Of a stretch of 64,000 nucleotides of DNA, positions 16,524 to 24,961 are shown one piece after another. The position numbers and the translations under genes are program-made. Each line of letters starts with the position of its first letter. Within the stretch, counting starts at the first letter, position 1. The DNA comes from Verrucomicrobia bacterium Tous-C9LFEB (lineage in GTDB: Bacteria; Verrucomicrobiota; Verrucomicrobiia; Methylacidiphilales; UBA1321): NCBI GenBank assembly GCA_002304345.1, contig NEUU01000014.1, positions 1 through 64,000 on the forward strand. Direction: 5' to 3'. The notes below the pieces were generated by a model. The model had not been told where the DNA came from, did not search any database, and saw nothing but the letters and a program-made list of their open reading frames with translations.

Positions 16524-17470
16524 CTCTTCACGTAATCGCGCACGCCTTCTTCGACGGTGGCAAATGGGGCTTCGTAACCAGCCGCCTGCAGCTTGTTCGC
16601 ATCGGCTTGCGTGAAATACTGGTACTTGCCCTTCAAGATTTCCGGCATCTCGATGAAGCGGATATCCGGCTTGCGATCCATCGCCGCGAAGAGCGCGTTG
16701 GCGAGATCAATCCACGTGCGGGCCTGTCCGGCGCCGCAATTGAACAAGCCGCTCTCGGCCGTATCAAGCGCAAAGAAAAGCGTCACATTGACCGCGTCGC
16801 GAACGTAGACGAAATCGCGTTTTTGTTCACCGTCCTTGAAGTCCGGGCGGTGGGACTTGAAAAGTTCGATGTAGCCGTGCTGCTTGATCTGGTGATAGGC
16901 CTTGTGCACGAGTGAGCGCATATCGGCCTTATGATCTTCGTAGGGGCCGTAAACATTGAAATATTTCAGGCCGACAATCTTGTCGAGCAAGCTGTGCTTG
17001 AGCGCCCAGAGGTCGAACATGTGTTTGGAATAACCGTACATGTTGAGCGGGGTCAGTTTTTCCAGCAAGGAATCATCGTCACTGTAGCCCAGCGCACCAT
17101 CGCCATAGGTGGCGGCGCTGGAGGCATAGACGAAACGGATGCCATGGGCGAGGCTCCATTCGCAGAGCGTGCGCGTGTAGCGGTAATTATTCTCCAGAAG
17201 ATAATCGGCGTTCTTTTCCGTGGTCGCGCTGCACGCGCCGAGATGAATGCACGCCTTGGTGCCAAGACTCTTCCCGTCCGCGATCAGTTCGAGGAATTGA
17301 GCGGGAGAGAGGATGTCCTCGTATTCAAGGCCGCGCAGGTTTTTCCATTTTTCATCCGAGCCGAGGGAGTCGACGAGAAGAAGGTCGGTGTGGCCGCGTT
17401 GGTTGAGGGCGGCGACGACATTGCGTCCGATAAAGCCGGCAGCGCCGGTCACGACAATTGGCTGACTCAT
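16505..17470 (-). CDS. hldD: ADP-L-glycero-D-manno-heptose 6-epimerase
   Basis: A 321-residue SDR-family epimerase that makes the ADP-heptose used in the LPS inner core. The NAD(P)-binding motif is VVTGAAGFIGRNVVAALN, and the catalytic tyrosine lies in YGYSKHMFDLWALKH (YxxxK). HldD-typical segments are present: GACSATTEKNADYLLENN, YFNVYGPYEDHKADMRSLV and GEQKRDFVYVRD. It lies 4 bp downstream of rfaE2 on the same strand, so the two heptose genes are probably co-transcribed. With the WaaF-like gene at 62 kb this shows a heptose-containing LPS. Confidence 0.95.
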   Translation of the reverse strand: MSQPIVVTGAAGFIGRNVVAALNQRGHTDLLLVDSLGSDEKWKNLRGLEYEDILSPAQFLELIADGKSLGTKACIHLGACSATTEKNADYLLENNYRYTRTLCEWSLAHGIRFVYASSAATYGDGALGYSDDDSLLEKLTPLNMYGYSKHMFDLWALKHSLLDKIVGLKYFNVYGPYEDHKADMRSLVHKAYHQIKQHGYIELFKSHRPDFKDGEQKRDFVYVRDAVNVTLFFALDTAESGLFNCGAGQARTWIDLANALFAAMDRKPDIRFIEMPEILKGKYQYFTQADANKLQAAGYEAPFATVEEGVRDYVKSYLELV

Positions 17471-17474
17471 AGAA

Positions 17475-17969
17475 TTATTTTTTCTCTCCGTAGACTTTCA
17501 GAACGCGTTCGATCGTGCCGGTGGTGGAGCGGCCTTCCACCATCTCCGCCAAAACCACGTGACCGCCGTGAGCTTCGACGACTTCGCGACCGCTGACGTA
17601 GTGAGCCCAGTCTTTGCCCTTGACGAGCACTTGCGGAAGGATCTTCGCGATCAAATCCTTGGGCTCATCTTCATCGAACAAAACGACGGCGTCGACGGAT
17701 TCCAGAGACGCCATGACAAACGCGCGATCGTCCTCGGGATTGATCGGGCGATTCTCGCCTTTGTTGCGTTTGACCGAGGCGTCGCTGTTGAGGCCCACGC
17801 AGAGCGCGTCGCCCTGGTTGCGGGCGAAATTCAAATAGGTGACATGTCCCCGATGAAGGATGTCGAAACAGCCATTGGTGAAGACGAGCTTCTTGCCAGC
17901 GGCATGCAATTGATCGCGAAAGGAACGCGCCTGTTCGGCGGTCATGATTTTGGCAGCGGGATTAAGCAT
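17475..17969 (-). CDS. rfaE2: Stand-alone D-beta-D-heptose 1-phosphate adenylyltransferase
   Basis: A 164-residue nucleotidyltransferase that activates heptose 1-phosphate to ADP-heptose. The cytidylyltransferase-fold motifs are clear: FTNGCFDILHRGHVTYL (HxGH) near the N-terminus, LNSDASVKRNKGENRPI, and the late VEGRSTTGTIERVL (ISTT-like). It corresponds to the C-terminal half of HldE; the kinase half is not in this window and must be encoded elsewhere. The stop is 4 bp from the hldD start. Confidence 0.93.
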   Translation of the reverse strand: MLNPAAKIMTAEQARSFRDQLHAAGKKLVFTNGCFDILHRGHVTYLNFARNQGDALCVGLNSDASVKRNKGENRPINPEDDRAFVMASLESVDAVVLFDEDEPKDLIAKILPQVLVKGKDWAHYVSGREVVEAHGGHVVLAEMVEGRSTTGTIERVLKVYGEKK

Positions 17970-18044
17970 GGGTGTGAAAGGAGCAGGATAGCATTATCAG
18001 GGCGATTTGTGAAAAGACATTTTCAGCGGTTGTTTAAGGCGTAA

Positions 18045-18941
18045 TCAGCCATTACTTCGGTAGGCGCGGGGCGTTTGCCCGGTTTGTTGGTGAAAGAAAC
18101 GGGTGAAATAGCTCGGATCGCGAAAGCCGGCCGCCTGACTGATTTCGGCGATATTCAGTGAGCTGTTGGTTAGCAGATCCTGAGCACGGAGTAAGCGATG
18201 TTTGTTAATGTAGGGCAGGAGGGGACTGCCCGTCGTCTTGCGGAATAGCTGTGAGAGGTAATCGACGTTGCATTGCAATTGCTTGGCCAACCATGCGACG
18301 GACAAATCCGGGTTGGGCAACTGCCGCATGATCATCAGTCGCGCTTGAGAGATTTTGAACGGTTCCGGAGCTTGCGGTTCGCTCCACCCTTCGAGTGATT
18401 TGAGCAGGAGAGTGAAATGAGCGAGCAGAAGTCCCTTCAGTCCCAGAGACCGCGCATCGTTGTGTAGGTGATAAAGGTGACAGGCTTCATCCAAGGTCGA
18501 ACGCAGCGGGGTACCCATCGTGGCGTGCAAATTGGTTGCGATTCGGCCATGAGGCCGTCCGCGTGGATGCTCATCGGCGAGGTGGCAGGATACGTCCTGA
18601 CCGCCATACATGAAGACGAGGTTGTAGAAAGGGCCGCGCCAAGGTCGCACGCGCTCATAGTGCGGTATGCCGCGCGGAACGATGCAGAGCGAACCGCCGC
18701 CGACGCGGAATTTTTCTTCGGGAAATTCAAACACCGTTTCGCCTGAAAGTTGCAGGAAAAGCTCGGGATAGAGATGGAAGTGTTTGCCGGGTATCAGTCG
18801 CATTGTGCCGCGGAGCTTGGCGATATGAATGGGGACGTCGCCACGATCAATTTTGCGCATCCAGTCCATGAGGACGGCTTTAATAAGACGGCGCAACGAG
18901 GGTTCGTTTCTGACCTGATCGGGTGAGGAGAGGGATACCAC
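18045..18941 (-). CDS. AraC-family transcriptional regulator
   Basis: A 298-residue regulator with an N-terminal cupin-like sensing domain (about 40-140: HFHLYPELFLQLSGETVFEF, GGGSLCIVPRGIPHYERVRP) and a C-terminal double helix-turn-helix (about 200-295: PDLSVAWLAKQLQCNVDYLS, LNIAEISQAAGFRDPSYFTR, QTGQTPRAYR). Sugars are the usual ligands. GTG is used as start. It is divergent from the thuA-like gene and its oxidoreductase partner and is the obvious candidate to control them through the 97-bp region between. Confidence 0.93.
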   Translation of the reverse strand: MVSLSSPDQVRNEPSLRRLIKAVLMDWMRKIDRGDVPIHIAKLRGTMRLIPGKHFHLYPELFLQLSGETVFEFPEEKFRVGGGSLCIVPRGIPHYERVRPWRGPFYNLVFMYGGQDVSCHLADEHPRGRPHGRIATNLHATMGTPLRSTLDEACHLYHLHNDARSLGLKGLLLAHFTLLLKSLEGWSEPQAPEPFKISQARLMIMRQLPNPDLSVAWLAKQLQCNVDYLSQLFRKTTGSPLLPYINKHRLLRAQDLLTNSSLNIAEISQAAGFRDPSYFTRFFHQQTGQTPRAYRSNG

Positions 18942-19017
18942 GGAAAAGTCCTATCTTTCTGATTTATTGTCCAAGGAATCCCGATTGCTAGCAAGGGAAT
19001 TATTCATACAGTAGAGA

Positions 19018-19034
19018 TTATCAATCACTGATAA
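19018..19034. promoter_or_regulatory. Inverted repeat just upstream of the thuA-like start
   Basis: TTATCA-ATCAC-TGATAA is a 6-bp inverted repeat with a 5-bp spacer, four bases before the ATG. It may be a regulator half-site pair or a leader hairpin occluding the start; no Shine-Dalgarno is present. Confidence 0.4.
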
Positions 19035-19038
19035 ATCC

Positions 19039-19773
19039 ATGAGCAATCCCATTCAAGTCACCGTTTGGAACGAGTTTCGCCACGAAAAAACCAATGAAAA
19101 AGTCCGGAGAATCTATCCGGACGGCATGCATGCGACCATTGCCGAATTCCTCGGAAAACAGTCGGATCTGGCAGTTCGCACCGCCACTCTGGATGAGCCG
19201 GAGCATGGTCTGACTCAGGAGGTTCTGGATAAGACCGATGTGCTGACCTGGTGGGGGCACATGGCGCACGGTGAGGTCAAGGATGAGATCGTTGAGCGTG
19301 TGCAGAAGCGCGTCCTGGAGGGCATGGGCCTGATCGTTTTGCACTCGGGTCATTACTCGAAAATCTTCAAGCGCATGTTGGGAACCACCTGTTCCTTGAA
19401 GTGGCGCGAATCAACGGACAAGGAGCGGTTCTGGAACGTCATGCCTTCTCATCCGATTGCCGCGGGTATCGGCGATTATTTCGAAATTCCGCGCGAGGAA
19501 ATGTATGGCGAGCCCTTCGGTATTCCCACGCCCGACGAATTGATTTTCATTTCGTGGTTCACGGGCGGTGAGGTATTTCGCAGTGGCGCGACCTGGACAC
19601 GCGGTCATGGCCGCATCTTTTACTTCCGTCCCGGACATGAGACTTATCCGACCTATCATCAAAAGGAAGTGCAGCAGGTCATCACCAATGCAGTGCGGTG
19701 GGCGAAGCCGACGGTTCGCATTCCCGATGTGTGTCCGAACACGAAACCGATTGAATTTCTTCCCGCGGAATAA
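19039..19773 (+). CDS. ThuA-like domain protein
   Basis: A 244-residue protein of the ThuA family, a glutamine-amidotransferase-like fold associated with trehalose and other sugar use; enzymatic activity is poorly defined. Family segments include [55 protein letters not shown] and [17 protein letters not shown]. It overlaps the following oxidoreductase gene by 1 bp (TAATG), a strong sign of coupling. Such ThuA/oxidoreductase pairs are common in sugar catabolism of Verrucomicrobiota and Planctomycetota. Confidence 0.88.
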   Translation: MSNPIQVTVWNEFRHEKTNEKVRRIYPDGMHATIAEFLGKQSDLAVRTATLDEPEHGLTQEVLDKTDVLTWWGHMAHGEVKDEIVERVQKRVLEGMGLIVLHSGHYSKIFKRMLGTTCSLKWRESTDKERFWNVMPSHPIAAGIGDYFEIPREEMYGEPFGIPTPDELIFISWFTGGEVFRSGATWTRGHGRIFYFRPGHETYPTYHQKEVQQVITNAVRWAKPTVRIPDVCPNTKPIEFLPAE

Positions 19774-20828
19774 TGGATTCTACGAACATGAAAAAACTTC
19801 GAGTCGGCATCGTCGGTCTGGGTATGGGGCGCGGTCACATCACGGGCTATCAAACGCATCCGGAGGCGGAAGTGGTGGCGATAGCGGATAGCGATCCGGT
19901 ACGGTTGGCGAAAGTCGGGGACGAGTTCAACGTACCGCAGCGCTATACGGTGGCAGAGGATATGATCCGGAAGGAGAAACTCGATGTGGTAAGCATCTGC
20001 ACCCCGAACAAATACCATAAGCCACTGACCATTCTCGCTCTCAAGGAAGGGGCTCATGTGCTTTGCGAAAAGCCGATGGCCATGAACGCCCGCGAGGCGC
20101 GGGAGATGTTGGCGCAGGCGAAGAAATCCAAGCGCCGGATCATGATCAATTTTTCCTACCGCTTCAATGACCAGAGCTTCGCATTGAAGAAGCAGGTGGA
20201 AGCGGGAGTGCTCGGCGAGGTTTATTTCGGTCGCACCGTCTGGCATCGCCGGCGCGGTCTTCCCGGCTTTGGCGGCTGGTTTGGCATCAAGGAATTTTCC
20301 GGTGGTGGTCCGTTGATTGATCTGGGCGTGCATCGACTGGATCTGGCCTTGTGGCTGATGGGTTACCCGAAGCCGACATGGGTGATGGGGTCCGCGTATG
20401 ATCCGATTGCCAGCGAGTTGGCGAAGAAGAGTGGAAAGAGATTCGATGTCGAAGACCTCGCTACCGGTATGATCAAATTCGAGAACGGTGCGACATTAAT
20501 TCTGGAAGCTTCATGGGCCACGAATCAAAAGCACAACGAGTTCATGCAGACTATTCTCATGGGCACGAAGGGCGGTCTTACCCAGCAGAATATAAACGAG
20601 AAATATGATTTCGAGGCAGAGTTACACGTGGAGCGCGAGGGCTGTCAGTTTGACATGAAGCTGCATCCTCCCGTCCCGGCGGCCAAGGGTTCGATGTATC
20701 ATTTCATCGACTCCATCCTGGCCGACAAGCCGCACATGGCCAGCGGCGAGGAAGGCTTGGTTGTAATGGAAATTCTCGATGCGATCTATGAGAGCGCGAG
20801 GAAGGGCGCTCCCGTCAAGTTGCGCTGA
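19773..20828 (+). CDS. Gfo/Idh/MocA-family NAD(P)-dependent oxidoreductase
   Basis: A 351-residue sugar or inositol dehydrogenase-type protein. The Rossmann motif is VGIVGLGMGRGHITGY, the family signature EKP appears in HVLCEKPMAMNAREAREML, and the C-terminal substrate domain contains GGPLIDLGVHRLDLALWLMG with the expected aspartate and histidine. The ATG overlaps the thuA-like stop; an alternative ATG at 19788 (MKKLRVGIVG) would shorten it by five residues. The substrate is unknown; the AraC regulator and ThuA partner suggest a sugar or sugar acid. Confidence 0.92.
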   Translation: MDSTNMKKLRVGIVGLGMGRGHITGYQTHPEAEVVAIADSDPVRLAKVGDEFNVPQRYTVAEDMIRKEKLDVVSICTPNKYHKPLTILALKEGAHVLCEKPMAMNAREAREMLAQAKKSKRRIMINFSYRFNDQSFALKKQVEAGVLGEVYFGRTVWHRRRGLPGFGGWFGIKEFSGGGPLIDLGVHRLDLALWLMGYPKPTWVMGSAYDPIASELAKKSGKRFDVEDLATGMIKFENGATLILEASWATNQKHNEFMQTILMGTKGGLTQQNINEKYDFEAELHVEREGCQFDMKLHPPVPAAKGSMYHFIDSILADKPHMASGEEGLVVMEILDAIYESARKGAPVKLR

Positions 20829-20867
20829 GATCGTAAACAGGCTCTGAGAAGGGAATGGCTTCCCGCC

Positions 20868-21749
20868 TCACGCCGTCGCGTAGCGTTTCTTTTTGATAAC
20901 GCCATCGAGCTTCGGCGGGGGCTGAAAGGCGGGGCTGCTGAGGCGGTCGGACTGCTTGCCGGTTTCGACTTCCTCCAGCAGGTCCGCCACGCTGCCGAGC
21001 ACGCGCGTCGGTTGGTATACGTAATCTCCCAGATCGCCGAGAGCGGTGGAACCGGTGAGCACGAGGTAAGCCTGGATGCCAATCTCCACCGCGCCGCGAA
21101 TATCCGTTTCCATCGTATCGCCCACCATGATCACGTCGCGCGTTTGGGAATAGGAGGCCGTCAGGCGTCTTTGCGCGCGGGTGAACATATAGGGATTGGG
21201 TTTACCGAGGTAATAAGGGCGTTGTCCTGTGCTGGTCTGGAGAAAGGCCGCGAGGGCACCGGCTCCCGGGCGGGTTTTGTTGCCGCCGGAGGGACACCAG
21301 CAATCGGGATTGGTCACGACAAGGCGCGCGCCGCGCTCCAGCATTTCATGCGCTTTCGCGATCTTGTCCATTGAGGGACTGCCTTCGCCGACCACGACAT
21401 AATGCGGCGAGATGGAGTCATTCGGGATCTTCGCTTCCTGCAAGGCGGAGATCAGCCCACCCTCGCCGAGCACGTAAGCGGTGCAATTGGGATGAGTTTC
21501 ACTGAGGAACTCGGCGGTATTGATCGCGGAGGTATAGAAGTGGCGCGGATGTAGATTCTTGAAACCGAGATGCTTCAACTTCACGGCGAGATCTTCCGCC
21601 GTTGGCATGGAGTTGTTCGTGAGGAACAGAAACGGGATGTCTTTTTTCTGGAAGAGTTCAATCAGGCGTTCCGCGCCGGGAATGACATGGTCGTCGCGGT
21701 AAATTACGCCATCCATATCGAGAAGAAACGCATTTTGATTTGTGATCAT
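20868..21749 (-). CDS. HAD-IIA family sugar phosphatase (NagD-like)
   Basis: A 293-residue haloacid-dehalogenase phosphatase. Motif I is FLLDMDGVIYRDD (both aspartates), motif II is in FLFLTNNSMPT, and motifs III/IV appear as YYLGKPNPYMF and DVIMVGDTMETDIRGAVEIG. The large C2-type cap lies between motifs II and III. NagD-like enzymes dephosphorylate nucleotide monophosphates or sugar phosphates. The last 40 residues are Pro-rich and basic and extend beyond the usual end. It converges on the sugar oxidoreductase gene. Confidence 0.9.
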   Translation of the reverse strand: MITNQNAFLLDMDGVIYRDDHVIPGAERLIELFQKKDIPFLFLTNNSMPTAEDLAVKLKHLGFKNLHPRHFYTSAINTAEFLSETHPNCTAYVLGEGGLISALQEAKIPNDSISPHYVVVGEGSPSMDKIAKAHEMLERGARLVVTNPDCWCPSGGNKTRPGAGALAAFLQTSTGQRPYYLGKPNPYMFTRAQRRLTASYSQTRDVIMVGDTMETDIRGAVEIGIQAYLVLTGSTALGDLGDYVYQPTRVLGSVADLLEEVETGKQSDRLSSPAFQPPPKLDGVIKKKRYATA

Positions 21750-21844
21750 AGTGATGCACTTAACCTAGCAGAAAGCTGGTCTGGCGCGAATGCGAAAAAG
21801 ATGTGATTGCTACCGCGATCGTAACGCGGCATTCCCGGACGCAA

Positions 21845-22249
21845 TTACTTTTCGTCCGGCGTGAAGACGAGCGAAGCGGAATTCAGGCAATGCCGCTCTC
21901 CGGCGGGAGGCGGACCGTCGGGAAAGACGTGCCCGAGGTGCGCCTCGCAGCGGGCGCAGACGATCTCGGATCGTTCCATGCCGTGACTGTTATCCATTGC
22001 CACAATGATGTGGCTGGGGTCGATGGGCTGGAAAAAGCTTGGCCAGCCGGTGCCGGAATCAAATTTCGCATCGGCACTAAACAGAGGCAGTCCACAGCAT
22101 ACGCAGCTATAAACTCCCGGTTTCTTGTGGTCGTAGAAAACTCCGCAAAAGGGATGTTCGGTTCCTTTTCGACGTGTGATTTCGTACTGCTCCGGTGTGA
22201 GCTGGGCCCGCCATTCGGCGTCCGTTTTGGTGATCTTCTCAATAGTCAT
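21845..22249 (-). CDS. msrB: Peptide methionine-(R)-S-oxide reductase
   Basis: A 134-residue repair enzyme for R-methionine sulfoxide. Two zinc-binding CxxC motifs ([11 protein letters not shown] and [11 protein letters not shown]), the [12 protein letters not shown] substrate strand and the catalytic cysteine in [12 protein letters not shown] are all present. It lies 23 bp downstream of msrA on the same strand, so the two stereospecific reductases form an operon. No signal peptide is visible, so it should act in the cytoplasm. Confidence 0.95.
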   Translation of the reverse strand: MTIEKITKTDAEWRAQLTPEQYEITRRKGTEHPFCGVFYDHKKPGVYSCVCCGLPLFSADAKFDSGTGWPSFFQPIDPSHIIVAMDNSHGMERSEIVCARCEAHLGHVFPDGPPPAGERHCLNSASLVFTPDEK

Positions 22250-22272
22250 GGTGCAAGAGTGGGGGAAAGTGT

Positions 22273-22746
22273 TTAGTGCAGGTGGCAGCCGACAAGACCG
22301 TTCTTTTCAAAATAGCGTTGGTGATATTCTTCCGCCCGATAGAAGGTCGAAGCCGGGACGATCTCGGTCACGATGGGGCGCTTGAACGTGCCAAGCTGTG
22401 TGTGACGATCGCGCGAGGCTTCTGCGGCCGCTTTTTGTTCGGGTGTATGAGTGAAAATAGCGGAGCGATATTGGCTGCCATGATCCGGGCCCTGGCTGTT
22501 CAGCGTGGTGGGATCGTGGCTTTTCCAAAAGACGTTGAGGAGTTCCTCATAGCTGACTTGGGTGGGATCGTAGAGCACTTCCACCGCTTCGGCGTGGCCG
22601 GTGCGATCAGTGCAGACAGCTTGATAGGTCGGATTCGGGGTGTGTCCACCAGTGTAGCCAACGGCTACGTCGGCGACGCCCTTCACTTGCCGGAATGTGG
22701 CTTCGACGCCCCAGAAGCAGCCTTCAGCAAAGGTGGCCTTATGCAT
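22273..22746 (-). CDS. msrA: Peptide methionine-(S)-S-oxide reductase
   Basis: A 157-residue repair enzyme for S-methionine sulfoxide. The catalytic motif is [13 protein letters not shown] with the nucleophilic cysteine at residue 10, followed by the conserved [15 protein letters not shown] and [20 protein letters not shown] segments. Only the nucleophile and a late cysteine (GLVGCHLH) remain for resolving. It is the first gene of the msrAB operon and is divergent from the TetR regulator of the efflux genes. Confidence 0.95.
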   Translation of the reverse strand: MHKATFAEGCFWGVEATFRQVKGVADVAVGYTGGHTPNPTYQAVCTDRTGHAEAVEVLYDPTQVSYEELLNVFWKSHDPTTLNSQGPDHGSQYRSAIFTHTPEQKAAAEASRDRHTQLGTFKRPIVTEIVPASTFYRAEEYHQRYFEKNGLVGCHLH

Positions 22747-22750
22747 GGGT

Positions 22751-22762
22751 TAAGTATACTTA
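22751..22762. promoter_or_regulatory. Palindrome between msrA and the TetR gene
   Basis: TAAGTATACTTA is a perfect 12-bp palindrome four bases upstream of the msrA start. It could be an operator for the divergent TetR-type regulator or simply part of an AT-rich promoter. Confidence 0.4.
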
Positions 22763-22860
22763 TATTTCGAGGAATAGCGAATTCAAAAAGGCCGGATGCG
22801 CCTATACCGGTAAGTAGAAACCCTTTGACGGCTGGCGGTGAGTTGCTATTGCTCATTATC

Positions 22861-23496
22861 GTGACTCAATCTGCCATCCATCCCAAGGAGCGCCTGATGC
22901 AAGCGGCGCAGACTCTTTTTGCCAAGCGAGGTTATCGCGGCACGGGTGTGCAGGATATTGTGGAATTGGCCGGGGTGACGAAGCCGACGCTTTATTATTA
23001 TTTTGAAAGCAAGGCGGGGATTTATTTGAAGCTGGTGGAACAGATCTTTGACCTGCGCTTGGACTTGGTGAAAGAAGCGGCTGGCACTGAGGAGACGATT
23101 CAGGGGAAATTGACGGCGATCATCGTCACGCTCATGGAGTACAGCCGCACGCATCACGAGGGCATGCAGATTGCCTATGCGAATATTTTTGCGGCTCCAG
23201 AAGAAGTTCCCACCGAGGTGCGCGGTTGCCACAAGATTCAGGGTACCTTTGATTTCGTCCATAACCTCATCAAGCAGGGGCAAGAGAATGGGGAGTTGGA
23301 CCCGACTTTCGACAGCTCTCAACTGACCTCAGCGATTTACGGTCATTTCATAGTTGCCGCCAGCACGCTCTCGCTCAATCCCGAGCGGTGGCAGCCGAAC
23401 TGGGCGGATAACATGGTGAAAATCTTTCTGCAGGGCGCCAGCAATAAATCCGCCGGTCATCCCGCGACTGCCTCCTCGGCCCAGGTTGGAGCCTAG
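22861..23496 (+). CDS. TetR/AcrR-family transcriptional regulator
   Basis: A 211-residue regulator. From GTG 22861 the protein begins (M)TQSAIHPKERLMQAAQTLF, which puts the family helix-turn-helix in its normal place (FAKRGYRGTGVQDIVELAGV then TKPTLYYYFESKAGIYLKLV). The remaining 150 residues form the all-helical ligand domain. The open frame continues upstream over msrA, but that part has no TetR-like sequence. It ends 16 bp before the TolC-like gene, so it heads the efflux operon and probably represses it. The last 20 residues are Ala/Ser-rich. Confidence 0.88.
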   Translation: MTQSAIHPKERLMQAAQTLFAKRGYRGTGVQDIVELAGVTKPTLYYYFESKAGIYLKLVEQIFDLRLDLVKEAAGTEETIQGKLTAIIVTLMEYSRTHHEGMQIAYANIFAAPEEVPTEVRGCHKIQGTFDFVHNLIKQGQENGELDPTFDSSQLTSAIYGHFIVAASTLSLNPERWQPNWADNMVKIFLQGASNKSAGHPATASSAQVGA

Positions 23497-23512
23497 TAAA
23501 ACGGAGTCGGTC

Positions 23513-24961
23513 ATGAAGTCGTTTCGCACCCTGATATTCATTCCGATTATTTTCAATCGGCTGATCCGCGATGGTTCTGTTGTGGGGCTGGGTTTATTGC
23601 TGGGCAGTGCGAGTCTGATTCTTCCAGTGGTGGCAGCGTCCACAGAGACCAAGCCAGCCGTCGAAACCCGACGTCCGCCCGCCAGTGTGTTCACTCCGCC
23701 GATTGATCCCGCGAAGGTGGCGCGCCCAACGGGACCCTTGACGGTGAAGGATTGCTATCAACTGGCGGTGATCCGTAGCGAGACGCTGGGATTGCGCGAG
23801 CAGGACGTCAAGCAGGCGCAGGCGCTTTACTGGCAGTCGGTGGGCTCCATCCTGCCGAATATTCATCTCCTTTCCAGTCAAGGGCTGCAGAACGGGGGCG
23901 GCACACCGAGCGGTCCGGCGAGCGGACGGGACAACGCTTTCTATAGCGCGGTCAATGTGAAGCAACCGATCTTTCGCGGCTTCGGCGACATCTACGCCGC
24001 CAGCGCGAACAAGGCAGACATCGAGACACGGCGCTATGATCGCGAGCGGACCTTTCAGACGCTCTATCTCGACACGGCCACAGTTTACTACCAGATCCTC
24101 GGCTATCAGTCCGATCTGGAAGTCTTGGCGCAACTGCAGAAGGCATTGGAGGAACGCATCACGGAACTGGATCGCCGGATCAAGATTGGCCGTTCCAAAC
24201 GCAGCGAATTATTACTGGCGCAGACCACTCTCGCGCAAACCAAGGTGGCGGTGGAGCAGGTCAAAGGGTTGCTCGCCGCGACGAAAGAGATGATGGCGTT
24301 TCTGATCGGCTGGCCTTCGTCCCAGATCACACTGGCACCGGAAGGGCCGTTACCGACTTCGGCCGTGTTGGAGAATTATTTGACCGAGGCGGGAGTGCGG
24401 GCGGACATTCTCGCGCAACTGGCGAATATGCGGGCGGAGACGAAGCGGCTATCTGTCGCGCGAGCCGCGCGGTCGCCGCAATTTTCATTTGAAGGGAATT
24501 ACTTCACCGTGCAGGACCCGAAAGCGCCGGGCGACTGGAATATGTTCATCGTTTGTGATCTGCCGCTCTTCGATGGGACCATCGAGCCGCGCATCAGTCA
24601 GCAAAAAGCGGTGGTGCGGTCCAGCGAGTTGAACCTGGAGCAACTTCGCCGCACGACGGACCGCGAGGTGCGCACGGCTTATCTGAACTTCAATACCTCC
24701 ATCTCGGAGTTCGCGCGCCTGAAGGAAACCGAGGAGTTCGCGGCGGAGAATTACGCGGCACAGATGTCGGATTACCAACTCGGCCGCGTGACCAATCTGG
24801 ATGTGCTCGATGCCTTGCAGCGGCTTCACACCGCCCGGCGCGATAGCGTGGGAGCAGACGCCGACGCGCGCATCAATCTCGTGCGGTTGCACGTCGCTGC
24901 CGGCAAGCTCTCTCCGGGGATTACACCGCAGCCGGTAAGCGCAAAGGCAGGCCAGCCATGA
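23513..24961 (+). CDS. TolC-family outer membrane efflux channel
   Basis: A 482-residue outer-membrane factor of the tripartite pumps. The start at ATG 23513 (GGAG upstream) gives an N-terminal hydrophobic export segment (about 18-42: SVVGLGLLLGSASLILPVVA). The two repeated TolC halves are visible: KDCYQLAVIRSETLGLREQD ... SILPNIHLLSSQG and RAARSPQFSFEGNYFTVQDP ... NYAAQMSDYQLGRVTNLDVL, which is the usual GxxxxLDVLdA end motif. Its stop overlaps the RND gene start by 4 bp. Confidence 0.9.
   Translation: MKSFRTLIFIPIIFNRLIRDGSVVGLGLLLGSASLILPVVAASTETKPAVETRRPPASVFTPPIDPAKVARPTGPLTVKDCYQLAVIRSETLGLREQDVKQAQALYWQSVGSILPNIHLLSSQGLQNGGGTPSGPASGRDNAFYSAVNVKQPIFRGFGDIYAASANKADIETRRYDRERTFQTLYLDTATVYYQILGYQSDLEVLAQLQKALEERITELDRRIKIGRSKRSELLLAQTTLAQTKVAVEQVKGLLAATKEMMAFLIGWPSSQITLAPEGPLPTSAVLENYLTEAGVRADILAQLANMRAETKRLSVARAARSPQFSFEGNYFTVQDPKAPGDWNMFIVCDLPLFDGTIEPRISQQKAVVRSSELNLEQLRRTTDREVRTAYLNFNTSISEFARLKETEEFAAENYAAQMSDYQLGRVTNLDVLDALQRLHTARRDSVGADADARINLVRLHVAAGKLSPGITPQPVSAKAGQP

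Noticed and set aside
22276..22860. Upstream extension of the TetR regulator across msrA
   Set aside because: The sequence is antisense to msrA and the normal TetR N-terminus begins at 22861.
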